From: Lindgomyces ingoldianus
Lineage: Eukaryota; Ascomycota; Dothideomycetes; Pleosporales; Lindgomycetaceae
Reading direction: 5' to 3'
Assembly: GCF_010093535.1 (NCBI RefSeq)
Contig: NW_022985192.1
Coordinates: forward strand, 603,369-667,368
DNA length: 64,000 bases
The first letter of the stretch is position 1, and the number at the start of each line of letters is the position of its first letter. A model generated the notes under the pieces. The model worked only from the letters and a program-made list of their open reading frames with translations. It did no database searches and was not told where the DNA came from. Positions 33,606 to 45,013 of the stretch are shown here, piece by piece. Position numbers and translations under genes: made by a program.

Positions 33606-34860
33606 CTAAGCGCCAGCAGCGGCAGTGCCAGTCGGAAGGGCTGTTCCAGAGGGAATGGCACCAGGTGGGGGACCACCAGATGGCATACCTCCAGGACCTC
33701 CCATTCCGGTGTTGTTGTTTGCAACGCCGCCGTTCGATGTCAAGACGGCGGCAGCGCTGACATTGTACACAGCAGTCGTATCCATACCGAAAGCAATCCA
33801 AGCAAAGATACCAGAAGACACGTCGTCACCAAGGAAGACATATTCAGCAACTGGGTCAACGTCCGCGGCCTCTCCAGACATAATGGAGTCGTCGGCGTTG
33901 GTGGTCAATTCTTGCGCGTTGTTCACGTAAGGCGTAGTTGCTTCGACTTGAGTGATCAGGCTTTGGTCAAAGAAGACTTGGCCGACGTGGCTGATACTTC
34001 CGCCCGAAATAGTGTTGTTGGGTAGCATTGTAGCGTTCATATGGGCGAGAACGTGGATATGGGTAGCTCTGCCGGTATCTGTGAATGGTCAGTTTGGTTC
34101 CCCAAAGACTGAGATCAAGGTACTTACAGTGACCTGGGAACAGCGTATCGAATTTTACGACACCTTGGGTATCAGACGGCTGGATGCCTCGCAAGAAAGT
34201 AGTGTTCAAGTTCGAAGCAGCCCCGTTGCCATTCCCACTAGCTGAGACTCCAGAGTAGACACCCGTAGAGTTGCAGTGCCAGATCTCAAGCATAGATTGG
34301 GGAACAGGCTCGCACGTGTTGGTGTCGATTATTTGAATATCGAGAGTAAGTGGAACACCCTCCTGATCCTCGGTGATATCCTCGCGGACTAATTCTCCAG
34401 AAACCCAGTACGGCCCTTGGGTGGTCTCGGGGCTAAGGATGCAAGAACTGTTGCCCGAAAACAGAACAGATGGATCGGTGTCAGCAGTAATGCCGGTCAT
34501 GTTGCTGTGGTGGTCGGTGGCAAGGACCTCATCGAAATCACGCGCACGGAGGTACGATTTCTCTATAACAGATGGTTAGTTATGGACCTTGAACGAGTTG
34601 TCGACTTGCGTACCGGTGCTGATGGACCTCTTCTTTCGCAGATTCTGGGCTATAGCCGATCGCCTAGCAGCCATAGCGATGTCATTTCCCCTGGCTTTCA
34701 GCTTCTCCGCGCAGTGAGCGAGGGACCGCTTGGTGTTCGGGTTGTTCAAATAGGCACTTCGCTGCTCATTTTCCTTTGCATGATTATGGCCCGGGTGTGC
34801 CAAAACTTGCTGGGAAAGAATGGCAGCTCCGATGAGCGCAGAGACAACAGCAGATTTCAT
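33606..34860 (-). CDS. secreted intradiol ring-cleavage dioxygenase-like protein
   Basis: Three exons (34860..34614, 34562..34128, 34078..33606) with introns of 51 and 49 nt give 384 residues. The signal peptide is MKSAVVSALIGAAILSQQVLA, followed at once by HPGHNHAKEN. Intradiol dioxygenase features are ETTQGPYWVSGELVREDI (first Tyr ligand), the beta-sandwich around LEIWHCNSTGVYSGV, and, across the second splice, LFPGHYTGRATHIHVLAH, which supplies the second Tyr and both His iron ligands. Such enzymes open catechol rings; secreted fungal forms are thought to attack lignin-derived or other environmental aromatics. The C-terminal tail is Gly/Pro/Thr-rich (GGPGGMPSGG type) and low complexity. 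All four presumed ligands are present. Confidence 0.9.
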
Positions 34861-37800
34861 GATGCAGGAAATGAAGATTGTGAGATTGAAAGAATATCAG
34901 AAAGATGAGTCGAGAAGAAGAGTAGCGGAATGCAAGACTCGAGAATCAGTGATTGAATGCGGTTGGTGGTGCTTCAATCTAACTTTCCATCCAGATCTTA
35001 TATATCAATCACACTTCCCCTCCAGCCATCAACAGCGCTCCCAAACCCCGGAAAGCACCCTTTCTTCGTCACCCGTCAACGTAACTTGCCATCCCAAACC
35101 GTTCTCTCCACCGAAGTGCACTTCTTGGCAGGTCCACGCATTAATCAATTCTCCCTCTACTATTCAACAAAATGCCCTGGCCTGTATGCCCCAGAGTCCA
35201 GGGTTAGCACCGTTTCGTTTCAAACCTAGTAAGCGGAGCTGCAGAACCTCTTATGTTCCAATCATCACCCAGGCTTTGCAAAGATCAGCCAAAATAACCT
35301 CAAACAGATGCCCCGGGCCGACCCAGGATATCTTCGTGAGCAAGTGGGTGCTTGAGTTGAAGTTGTTACGCGTCCGCGGACGTGCTGTGCAGATAGGGGA
35401 ATACGAGTGACGCGGCTCTTCACCGAGATTTCCCCGTTCGGAAAGGCAGGCCGTGATTGCATATCACGTTTCGACCATCTTCCAACCAAATCTCTTCCAT
35501 TGTCAAGATGCTTCTACTCTTCGCCGTGATGCATTAGCGGAAGGAGGATGCCAAGGTGGAAGTTTGTTTCGACGTCAGGACGGGCGTGAGATTTGAGGTG
35601 TTTGTGTGGATAAGCCTTTCAGGCGGTGAGGAAGTGAAGAATAGGGCTTTTCGTTTTGCTTAGCGCCATCTTTAGCAAGTGGTCTAGTATCGTGGCTTGC
35701 AAATTCTCCGCGATGGGCTTCAGGTGAGGGGTGGAGGTCGCTGCTGAAGGCCAAGATCGACGCCACTGAATGATGACCCATGCCGGGATGTGGAGGAACA
35801 AAGCCGAAACTTTGTTTGTGCATGTGTCGAAAAGGAGGCTCTGAGAGCCTTGGGAAATGGTTTTCTGCACATCGAACCATGCTTTGGTTCTGTCAAGGAC
35901 AGAAGGCTAGACCCTTTTGTCTCGCTCAGTATCAACAGTACGCCAGTGGCTTACCTTTATTCAGCACTTTATGCTATACACCAGTATGCAGTAGGACATA
36001 CTGCTGAGTAAAATTTCAGGTTTTGTATCCAATCTTGCAGAGCCCATGCCAGAGGGATGGTGATGACTGACTTCAATTTGAAGAACGGTCAGGATAGGTC
36101 ACCCGTCTCAAAGCCTCCATGCCACCACTCCTACAATACGTCACCGTTCTAAATTATGGATTACCGCCTCATCACTTGTATTTCTTCTCCGGACGAGGAA
36201 GAAAACCAGAGAGTTCACATTCCACCTCTTCCCCACCTACATGTCGAGCGTCTTTCAAAGATTTCCTAATTGCTCGCTGAGGATGACTCACCTAAACCTA
36301 GTGTGAAAACGTATGTTGGACGGGCGACATATGGCGTTTGATAGTATCTTTGTTATCTGAATAGCTCCTGGGAAATGTGTATATAAAAATACTACAATAG
36401 AGATAGCCGTTGGGACGAGGTAAAAGCGATATATACTCTCACCAAAAGACACTATACGATGGACCCAGAAACGGAGCTTCCAGCTTCCAGAGCAAGAATG
36501 AAGGAGCGATGTTTGACTCCAGGGGTTTATACCCTTCACGGAGACCGTCGATATCGGAAGAACCTTAAAGAAGTTCCTTTGAGTGGGTGGACTGTGCAAA
36601 CCAAAGTCTCCCCAATTTCTAAAAATATCTCCATTAGAGGAGGCTCAATAGTGCCTTGATCGTGTGCATAGATATTTCAAGAAAATGTGGCTAGGCGTAG
36701 GGACATCAGGAGCCATCTTTCTTCCAGAACACTGAAGGTAGCAACACCTAATTATCACATCTCTTTCGCTTGCGACAATAGGGGGCGTTTTTGAGCTCCA
36801 TTTCCCACTCATCTCAAGGGAGCGTGTTTCATCGGCTGAGGCTCCAAATCCAATTTCTAGTAGAAGGTATGAGAAAGAGCTGTGCTTTTGCGGAGAAGAC
36901 CCCCGAGTGTATCCCTTCCCAATCGCCATTGAAGCTCTCTACCACTAAGTATGTGGGAGCAGGTGAGCCTCTTCTGTCCGCCCATGGGATTTAATCCTAC
37001 CCGATCGTCATGCCTAATTCGCTTTCCGTTGGTGCCCTAGCAGACCCCTCAACTCTCCATCGACCAACCACAGGAACTAAGCAATTCCCATCCCACCGGT
37101 CAAACACAAACCTCGCAATATTTGGAATACCTCGTCGAGAACTATCCCAACCTCTTCTCAAATTATCAGCAAACAGCTCCAACCTATCGACCAATACACC
37201 GATAACTGTAACTAGTCGAATGAAGCATCGCTATTAACCTCGCGAGCACTCTGCATAATCGCTAGCCCTCGCATCCCAAATATGCATGACGTGATATTCA
37301 CAGCGCCTCTCGAGTCGCTGGCCTCACCTTCAATCTATAATCTAGATAGGCTAATGAATGACAATCTACACTAAGATGCGTCACTAATAGTCATGTTGAA
37401 CGATAAGTTCCCCATTTTGCACACGATCAGATTACCCTCCACACCAAGCAGATCCCGCAGCATTAGCAATAATTTAGCCATTATCTAAGGGATCAAGCCG
37501 AAGTCCGACGGTGTTCAGACTCAGTGTGAATAGGATCGGCAATGGATTGCCTCGATTACGTTCGAGAAACGGGAAAATTAAGGGATTAATAAAAGTCGGG
37601 GGAATCAACGTCTGCTAGCTCCTTTTCGGTATACGAACATGAGGAGCTATACGATTGTTGTGGCAAGGCGAAGATTGTGATACAAAAGGAGCGATCCCCA
37701 CAAGGATGTATGCAAGAAATACCGAGAAAGGGTAGCAACCTGATGTGATCACATCACATCACAATCGTCACCGAAATTAGGACAGTTGTGTGACATAGTA

Positions 37801-38522
37801 TTCGCCCATACTGTCAAGCAACTCGCTTGTTCAGCTTCCACTCTATTCATTAGACTCGTTCGTTATCAAAGCGACCTCCGTATTCTGCAAAGATCGCTTC
37901 CTGCCTAGTGCTCGCGTGTAGCTAGGATGGAAGACAGTCAACACCTCGTGGTGAAATAGAGAAGTACCTATCAAAGTCATCCATCATCATCCATCATCAT
38001 TGCCTACACCAGAATCCCTAGTATCAGAGAGTAGAGTTGCCGGAAAAGTAGCAGGAAAAGTCTATCATGCCATCCGGACCTGTTTCCCCCCAAAGGTATA
38101 CAAACTCCATTAGTAAATCCTATGCCATGCAAGAAGAGAGGACAAGCTTGTCATGTACGCCACCTTTTGTATCCCTAATTTGAAAACAAGTCGAAAGAAA
38201 GAGAACCGTTTCATGCTAGACCAGATTTTCGTGCGCGCGTCCCGGGGATATATAAATTCCTCGACTTGACGCCAACGCCGAAATGGTGTGACTGAATGTT
38301 TGTACATAAGAACTGACGATAAACCAGTGCAAACGAATTGAGGAATCGCCAGCGAAGGGGGTATATGTGTACGTGCTGCCCATTTTCCAAGGAAACGGTG
38401 GGGAACAAATGCTGCAGCGGAAAAGCGCAGAGGGAAAATCGAGACTCCAATATAAGTATCGTACAAGTCATGGACAATTATGACTAGATCCGAGGGAAAC
38501 GATCTGTTATGGATGAAAGTAC
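34861..38522. other. 3.7 kb gene-free region
   Basis: Frames such as plus 34820-35410, minus 35575-35880 and minus 36645-36929 have no recognisable domains and overlap competing frames. From 37.2 to 38.1 kb the DNA is AT-rich and nearly frame-free, with CATCAT-type short repeats near 37981 and a 14-bp palindrome at 37742. The right end should contain the 3' untranslated region of the kinase gene. Confidence 0.45.
37742..37755. repeat. 14-bp perfect palindrome
   Basis: GATGTGATCACATC is its own reverse complement and is followed by extra copies of ACATC. It could be a dimeric factor site or chance. Confidence 0.5.
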
Positions 38523-41500
38523 TCAAAGCGTTTCGGAGAAGGTTCCATGGTGCTCTTCGTGATCTGAATCTCCATCCGACCGTATCTTCTTCACCGTCCC
38601 GTTGCTTCCGCTGCGTTCAGACCGTCGGCGGCTCGCAATGACTTCCTTTCGAACACTCTGCCTCGCGAGCTGGGCATTCGAGATGGAACCACTCCTCGTA
38701 AGACCCTGTGTGTTGCTTTTCCTCTTCGTCATTACAATAAAGTCTTCTTCCTCTGAATCCTCATCGTCTTCTTCACTCTCCAAAGCGTCATCTCCATCGT
38801 AACCAGTCAAGTCGTCATGTGGCATCTCGAAATAATCCATGGTGTTACTTGCACTGGTTGAAAATTCGTGAAGTGGATTTATTTGAGGACAATCGTCAGC
38901 CGTTACTGAAGAATCTGCCGACATGACCGAAGGAATAGAGGGATTAGAAGTTGATTGGGACATGGAGGTGAATTGGTCCTCTGATGAGCTGGGGGTCAAA
39001 CCTGTTGACTGTGGTGAATTGGCGCTGACGGGATAGCTGGCCGGGCTCATGTCAATGGAATGGTAATGGCTCGGAGGCTGCCCATTGAAGAATTGGTCCA
39101 AATTCTGGCGATGGAAGATCTCATCATCAGGGCTAGGGGGGCAGTCCGTCTGACTCATTGCCGAAATAGGTCGCTGGAAGTTCATGGAGTGGGGTCGCTC
39201 GCGCCCTTGGTTCTCCTCCACTACTCGCCGTCTTCTGAATTCGTCCTTGGCACGACTAAACGTGTCATCAGAAGTGCCGCGTTGGAGAGTTGATAGAGTA
39301 TGCATATTGATATCCCCCATAGGACGGACTTCGGTTTCGTGAACGGCACAAGTTGCAGGAGGATGAGATGAGACTGAGGAAACGGACGACTGCCGTGACG
39401 ATCCTCGGCCAGTAGACCTGGGAAAGTGCTGATCAGAGCCGCCGGAAGGGCCAATAGTGGGAGAGATATCTTTGAGTATGTCTGGTTGATCAACATGACC
39501 GGCAGCAAAGGCGTTGCTCAAAGCGATGCTTGGTCCGCTATGCGGGTCATCGTCTGTGCCAACAAGCCTATCAATGGATTTGGCTCTCAAGTGGTCTCTT
39601 GGAGGCTTCAGCATCCGCTCTCGGCTCCTCACACTGTTCACTAAACGGCGGGGTACTCCACCGAAGATACCACCTAAGTTCGAACCACCTGGAGTGTCTA
39701 GGGCGGTCGGGGTCCCTGGAAGCGCTGAAGGAATATGGGGAGAGACAGAGGTTCCTATCCGTGACGGATCAGATGGCCGGATTGTTCTCACCGATGCAGT
39801 TGAAGAATTGGTAGAGTAGGAACGCTCAGATGGATGGGGTCTGGAACGCCCTGTCAATGGCCCAAGTAATTCATTGCTCTCAACACTGTGGGCTGGAGAT
39901 GCTGTCCGGGAACTCGGCCCTTCGAAGAAATTGGCTCGTTCAGATGCCTCTGGGCTTGCAGTAACGCTTTGAGATAACGGGTGTTCGGGTTCTCGTGAAA
40001 GTCTCAGCGCGTCGAAGATGGATTGGTTCACCGCAGCCAGGCTGGGTCGACGGCTTTCTTGGCTAATGGTGCTGCTAGACGAGTGTGCGGAGATCGATGC
40101 CTGTTCTGGATTTGTTGCTGTACTTTGAGCACGCCTCCTTGACCCTCCACGAGTGCCCATTCGTAAGACTGTGTCCAAAGTCTTGCGAACGCCAGACCGA
40201 ACCCGGTCGATGAGCGTGATGGGGACAACAGCCTTGTCGAGTTCGTCCTTTGAGACTTCAATCCTCCGTCCTTGCGAAGATTTGCCAGGATCGGTTTCCT
40301 CCACCCAAGAGTTGAAATTGTCAATACCCTGGAGAAGCCAGGGATGGCGTTTAATTTCTTTGATGGAGATGCGCTTCCGCGGGTCTTTGATGAGGAGTTT
40401 ATTCAACAGATCACGCAAGTTCTCATCGACCTCCTCATAGTCAAGGTCGTGTGGTGCTCTTTTGCTGCTTGTCATTGAGTGATACATTCGTCCGTGTGAA
40501 TTCGGTCTGGACCCGGATTTTTCCGCCACTGCCTTGAGTCGATAGCGGGGAATATAGGCTTCCGTGTCTGTGATAACTCTCATGAGAACGAACGTATTAT
40601 TGTCGTGGAAAGGTACACGCCCGTAGATGAGGCAGTACAGAGTAACGCCAAGAGCAAAGATGTCGATCTTACCAGTCACTGGAGGAGTATCGGCATCAAG
40701 ATCCGTACGACACAGTTCAGGCGCGTAGAATGCAGGAGTCCCAACAGTCTTTGCGAGCTCGATGGCTTCATCGGCATCTTGGACGTCAGACTCGGACTGA
40801 TCTCCAGCGCCGTCTTCGTGGGATTGCCGTCCAAGATATGAGACACCAAAATCGGAGATCTTGATTCGATGCTCTTTCGTCTGAAGGAGATTGGCGGGCT
40901 TGATATCGCGATGGATGACACCTTGGTAATGAAGATACTCAAGGCCCAACACCGTATCCCTGAACGTCTCACGTGCAGCTTGGATGGTCATGAGCGGGAC
41001 GTAGCGAAAGTGCTCAGGGACATCAACATCTTCCGGTTCGGTGAAGTGAGATGAGCTACTTCCAGCCAGGCTAGGTGTGCGACCTCTAATTAATTCAGTG
41101 TCGTATGGGCCGTACATGGTTCCTTCCAATCCTGTTGTGGCAATGTTGGAGTCTTCTTGTCGTGTTCCGGCAGTTGGAGTAGTGGACCGGATTGCGGTCT
41201 CCATGTTGGTATCACGATGGTTACTCTCCTGGTGACGCTCGTCCCATTGGAGCCGACTCGGAGGCCTATCTTCAGAGCCCGTTGATGCTCGAGAATCCCG
41301 ACCGCTCTCGGACACTTCGTCTTCGGAATCACCTCCAAACTCGAAGCTCCAAGCCCCGTTTTCGTTGACGTCAAGCTGGCGATTTTGCATCTCCTTTGCT
41401 CGTCGTCGTTGCCGTCGTGCGATACTTTGATGCGCTCGGGTAATTATTCGCTCGTCTTCCATGGCGGCGTTATCATTATCAAAGATACCTTCAGACTCGC

Positions 41501-42908
41501 GTTGATATCGACGCCATTCAACTAGAGCTATCTCTTTTGCGGCCTCCGTCCGCCATTTCACCTCACCCAACTCGACATGCTCCAGCACAATGTAAACCTT
41601 TTTCCTGCTTGGGTCATCAATGACTTCTAGCAAGCTTACAATGTTCGGATGTCGGGCCTTCTTTAAGATAGCAATCTCCCGCTTGATCTTGTCTTCGTGA
41701 CTTCCATTCTTGCCCAATCGCCGACGTTTGGAATATCTGTCGACGATCTTAATCGCCACGAACACCCCTGTCTCAAGATTCCTCCCAAGCTTCACTTTGC
41801 CATGTACGCCACGACCAAGCTCGTCGATAACTTCGTACTGATTGATGATTTTTCGCCCAGAGACAGGGTCAACGTCAACATCAGCCACATGGGTCTCCTT
41901 CGGCGCTTGTCGATGCGTGTGGTGTAGGTAGGGGCTCGAGTAGTAGCCATGCTGTAAGTAGGGGCTTGAGGAGTGGCCGTGTTCATCTGATTGTGGGGTA
42001 CGGAGGGGAGGGGTTGTCGGGATGAAGAGGCCGGGGCTACTGGCAGGAGAGTTACCGACTGTTCTAGAGCCGGAGTCCATGATATCGCGAGACTGCTCAT
42101 GCGAAAGGCCAAACGTGGATATCTGTGCCACAGAGTGAGATGAGTAGTGGGATGGATGAGAACTCCGCGTGCGTAAGACGTATGGAAGTGCAGAGTACGG
42201 AGGCGGGTAGTGTTGTGATTGAAGAGCAGCATACGACTGGTTGGGGTAGTGTGGCCCATCCCTATACTGCTTCGTGGGTGGGCTGAAATTTTGAACTGGA
42301 TCTACCGAGTGTGCACGAACCGTGGCTACGCTTACGGTTGACGTGCTTGACAGGTCTCTTTGGACGCTTGGGCGATCCTGAGGGTCTGCGAGGGTTGTGG
42401 GAAGGTCAGGGGGATTATGGCATGTGGCATAGACAGATGTGCTCGAGGCATTCACACTCGACGTTGGTGAACTGTCCATGGAAGCCGAGGTTGACGTAGG
42501 AAGTTTCCTGGAGTAGACGCGGAGGGGTTGTGGAGAGAAGAAGCCTGTTTCGATGGCCACGTTGAGTTGTTGCTGTGGGTCTGCCGTGGAGGCATCTGAA
42601 ATCGAGGGCACCTCAGAGCGAGGAGTGCAGTCTGATTCCTCTCCAGTCTGCGTTGCTAGGCCTACGGCTTCGACATAGTCCCTTTCAGTGAGACTTAGCT
42701 CGCTAGCGGCCATACTCAGTTTCGGGCTCTCGCGACCGCTATGAAGGCTCGTCTCGTGCATGTCTATGTCCATGCCCATGTAGCATACGGCCGATGCTGG
42801 AGAGTTTCGTCCTAGATGTTCCACGCTCGGGTCCACGCCCGGTGTCAGGTCCGCAATGGGGTCGCCCATTGTCACCATGGGCTCAGCGTCCTGCAAGTTG
42901 GCGTTCAT
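38523..42908 (-). CDS. CaMKK/Sak1/Ssp1-type serine/threonine kinase, 1461 residues
   Basis: One uninterrupted frame. The kinase domain spans roughly residues 355-860: QYEVIDELGRGVHGKVKLG, catalytic Lys in FVAIKIVDR, RHPNIVSLLEVID, YLHYQGVIHRDIKPANLL, DFG in KISDFGVSYLG, GTPAFYAPELC, FALGVTLYCLIYGRVPFHD and a closing KRHPWLLQGI. An insert of about 190 charged residues (about 446-634) splits the small lobe from the catalytic loop. YLHYQG and the GTPAFYAPE activation segment place it with calmodulin-dependent-kinase kinases and the yeast Snf1-activating kinases, so it probably phosphorylates the AMPK/Snf1 activation loop. Long Ser/Pro-rich flanks suggest heavy phosphoregulation. A highly acidic patch (EDDEDSEEEDF) lies near the C terminus. 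Confidence 0.9.
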   Translation of the reverse strand: MNANLQDAEPMVTMGDPIADLTPGVDPSVEHLGRNSPASAVCYMGMDIDMHETSLHSGRESPKLSMAASELSLTERDYVEAVGLATQTGEESDCTPRSEVPSISDASTADPQQQLNVAIETGFFSPQPLRVYSRKLPTSTSASMDSSPTSSVNASSTSVYATCHNPPDLPTTLADPQDRPSVQRDLSSTSTVSVATVRAHSVDPVQNFSPPTKQYRDGPHYPNQSYAALQSQHYPPPYSALPYVLRTRSSHPSHYSSHSVAQISTFGLSHEQSRDIMDSGSRTVGNSPASSPGLFIPTTPPLRTPQSDEHGHSSSPYLQHGYYSSPYLHHTHRQAPKETHVADVDVDPVSGRKIINQYEVIDELGRGVHGKVKLGRNLETGVFVAIKIVDRYSKRRRLGKNGSHEDKIKREIAILKKARHPNIVSLLEVIDDPSRKKVYIVLEHVELGEVKWRTEAAKEIALVEWRRYQRESEGIFDNDNAAMEDERIITRAHQSIARRQRRRAKEMQNRQLDVNENGAWSFEFGGDSEDEVSESGRDSRASTGSEDRPPSRLQWDERHQESNHRDTNMETAIRSTTPTAGTRQEDSNIATTGLEGTMYGPYDTELIRGRTPSLAGSSSSHFTEPEDVDVPEHFRYVPLMTIQAARETFRDTVLGLEYLHYQGVIHRDIKPANLLQTKEHRIKISDFGVSYLGRQSHEDGAGDQSESDVQDADEAIELAKTVGTPAFYAPELCRTDLDADTPPVTGKIDIFALGVTLYCLIYGRVPFHDNNTFVLMRVITDTEAYIPRYRLKAVAEKSGSRPNSHGRMYHSMTSSKRAPHDLDYEEVDENLRDLLNKLLIKDPRKRISIKEIKRHPWLLQGIDNFNSWVEETDPGKSSQGRRIEVSKDELDKAVVPITLIDRVRSGVRKTLDTVLRMGTRGGSRRRAQSTATNPEQASISAHSSSSTISQESRRPSLAAVNQSIFDALRLSREPEHPLSQSVTASPEASERANFFEGPSSRTASPAHSVESNELLGPLTGRSRPHPSERSYSTNSSTASVRTIRPSDPSRIGTSVSPHIPSALPGTPTALDTPGGSNLGGIFGGVPRRLVNSVRSRERMLKPPRDHLRAKSIDRLVGTDDDPHSGPSIALSNAFAAGHVDQPDILKDISPTIGPSGGSDQHFPRSTGRGSSRQSSVSSVSSHPPATCAVHETEVRPMGDINMHTLSTLQRGTSDDTFSRAKDEFRRRRVVEENQGRERPHSMNFQRPISAMSQTDCPPSPDDEIFHRQNLDQFFNGQPPSHYHSIDMSPASYPVSANSPQSTGLTPSSSEDQFTSMSQSTSNPSIPSVMSADSSVTADDCPQINPLHEFSTSASNTMDYFEMPHDDLTGYDGDDALESEEDDEDSEEEDFIVMTKRKSNTQGLTRSGSISNAQLARQSVRKEVIASRRRSERSGSNGTVKKIRSDGDSDHEEHHGTFSETL

Positions 42909-43498
42909 TCGATGTCGTCAGGCACGCTCTCGCACCAACGTCGCCGCAAAAGTTCACTCGCGTGGTGCAACCATGTCACCGCCGGTGAGATGTGGGAGGA
43001 GCTCTTGCGGTGGCCGTATCATCCTGCCCGACGCGGGCACTCCAGATGGGATGGCAGAACAGCGGCGATGCTCCAGCTGGCTGAAAGCTGCGTCCAGGGC
43101 GGTGGCGAGGGAAGTGTGGCACGCCAGGCGCTGGGGAGTGAGTGTGTGTGTATATGTGGGTGTGTGCAGAGTGTCTTGTGAGGACGATGGTGGTGTGGAG
43201 CCTTTGGGTCAACGGCTGATAACGGAGGTTGATGAGACAGATCGGCGCATCGACGACAGCGCCGACAAGACTTCACTAACAGGCGGACAAGGTCAGCTCC
43301 TTACCGCGAGCGGCAACGATAGACAAAACTTATTCTTACCTGTCAATTGTAGGCGAGGGGGGTTTATGACGATTTGACGACGTGGGCGGGCGAAGACGGC
43401 TAAGCACGCAGCGACGATGGTCGGGCTGGCTTGCACCAGCAGCTAGGTACTGCCCGGGCGAACTGAGCACGATACAGCAAAGAAGGGAACAGGGAGCA

Positions 43499-43531
<33 letters not shown>

Positions 43532-45013
43532 GGAGCAGGAGCAGGAGCAGGATGCAGAAAATTCCGCTCAACGCCCACAGGCAGCGCGGACCGGTGCTGT
43601 TGAGGGCGATGGGAGCGTCTAATTTGGCATCTTTCTTTTGGGGATCTGCCCTCGCCAGCAGCCATGATTGCTGCAGCGAACAGGCGAGCGAAGGCACACG
43701 CCACTCTCTCGCATGAGTATCACGAACATCATCTAGACCAGAAGCAGTGCAGCCTGCAACGCACGGCCGTGTTGGTGCGGATACCAGCCCTCTTCATTCG
43801 CTGGCGCGTGCAGGCCTTGACCCCGAGAGGCGGCCCAGCAGAGCGGCAGGGCTGGTCAACGAGCTCAACAACTTGAGCCAAGCTGCGTGGCATCGAGAGC
43901 AGCAGAACGCCAGCCAAACCCAACTCTTCGCTGGAGACACACTCCCGCTCACGTTTACTCCCGCGGGCAAGCGTCTGAGGACTGCATCTGACAGAGTGTG
44001 CACACTGCGCTCACAGTACAGCCTCTGCAGGCGGTGGGCTCGCGGCGGGGCCACCATCGTCCACTCGATAAGAGCACTCTCGTACGGCGGCTCCACTGCC
44101 TCGTCTTGTCTCATCTGGCCTGATGGGAGCTTGAAGTGGACGGAGCAGCAGTAGCAGATAAATAATTCTAGCAGCCGCGGACAGCGCTGGATAAGAAGAG
44201 TGCTCAGTGCTTTCAAACCCAGCGCGACGGTTCCCAGAGTGAACGTTCCTTGCTCGGCCGGCCCCTCGCCGGACATCGACATTGTCCTCCCTGCCCCAGC
44301 CAGCAGTCCAGCCGCACTTCCCCAGATTTTCGCCTTTCGCTGGCTTTCTTTGCTTATTCGCTCCCGCAGGCAGAGGGCACGGCGAAGTCCTTTGCACCAA
44401 CCTGTGCCCAGCCCGACTGTGCCGACCAGCTGCCGTGATCATTGGCGTTGGCCGTGCTGCTATCGTCATGTCACCCGCGAATGGCCAGCACCTGGTCGAT
44501 GGCTGGAAATCACACTCTACGCCGGTCCCAAAAAACACAACACCACCACGACTCACGCCCCGCAATATCACGCCGACAGACCCGACTGAAGCTCTTCGAT
44601 AGTTGAAACGGCTCGCTCAGCAGCACTTGCCACTGGGAGACGTGTGCCCAGTCTGCTACCGGGGTCCTGCCGCGAATAATGAGACTGCACCACACGGACC
44701 CTCAACACCACCTGCAATTCTCGTGGAATACTCTTTCCGGAATAGCTTGTATTTTTACTCCCGTGTCCGTGCCTGGCGACGCGTTATGGCTGGTCAGACT
44801 GCCGAGATTCACCTCCAAAGCGGCGCTGTGCAGCAAACCTTGCTGCTGTCGTGCATCCACAACGTCCGTGTGTTTGTGGCCACAGCGTTCCAGCCAGCGG
44901 TCTCTTTCCTTCGCATCGTTACAAACTACCTGCATCAATTCGGCCTTGCCTTTTCTAATCCTCGCCCGCTGCTGTCTCGTGCTTATCCGTAGCCGCCTCA
45001 CTCTGATTGCTCA
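42909..45013. other. 2.1 kb divergent upstream region of kinase and GPI10
   Basis: GC-rich, with GT-rich and GCA-type microsatellites and long overlapping frames that are repeat or composition artefacts. It separates the 5' ends of the kinase (minus) and GPI10 (plus), so it must carry both promoters and probably a long kinase 5' leader. Confidence 0.45.
43494..43551 (+). repeat. imperfect AGC/CAG trinucleotide microsatellite
   Basis: Nearly 20 copies of AGC with GAA and GAG/CAG interruptions (last part AGG-AGC units). The reverse strand reads as a poly-Leu frame, which is an artefact of the repeat. Confidence 0.9.

Noticed and set aside
43443..43697. 84-residue poly-Leu minus-strand frame
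   Set aside because: Produced entirely by the trinucleotide microsatellite.
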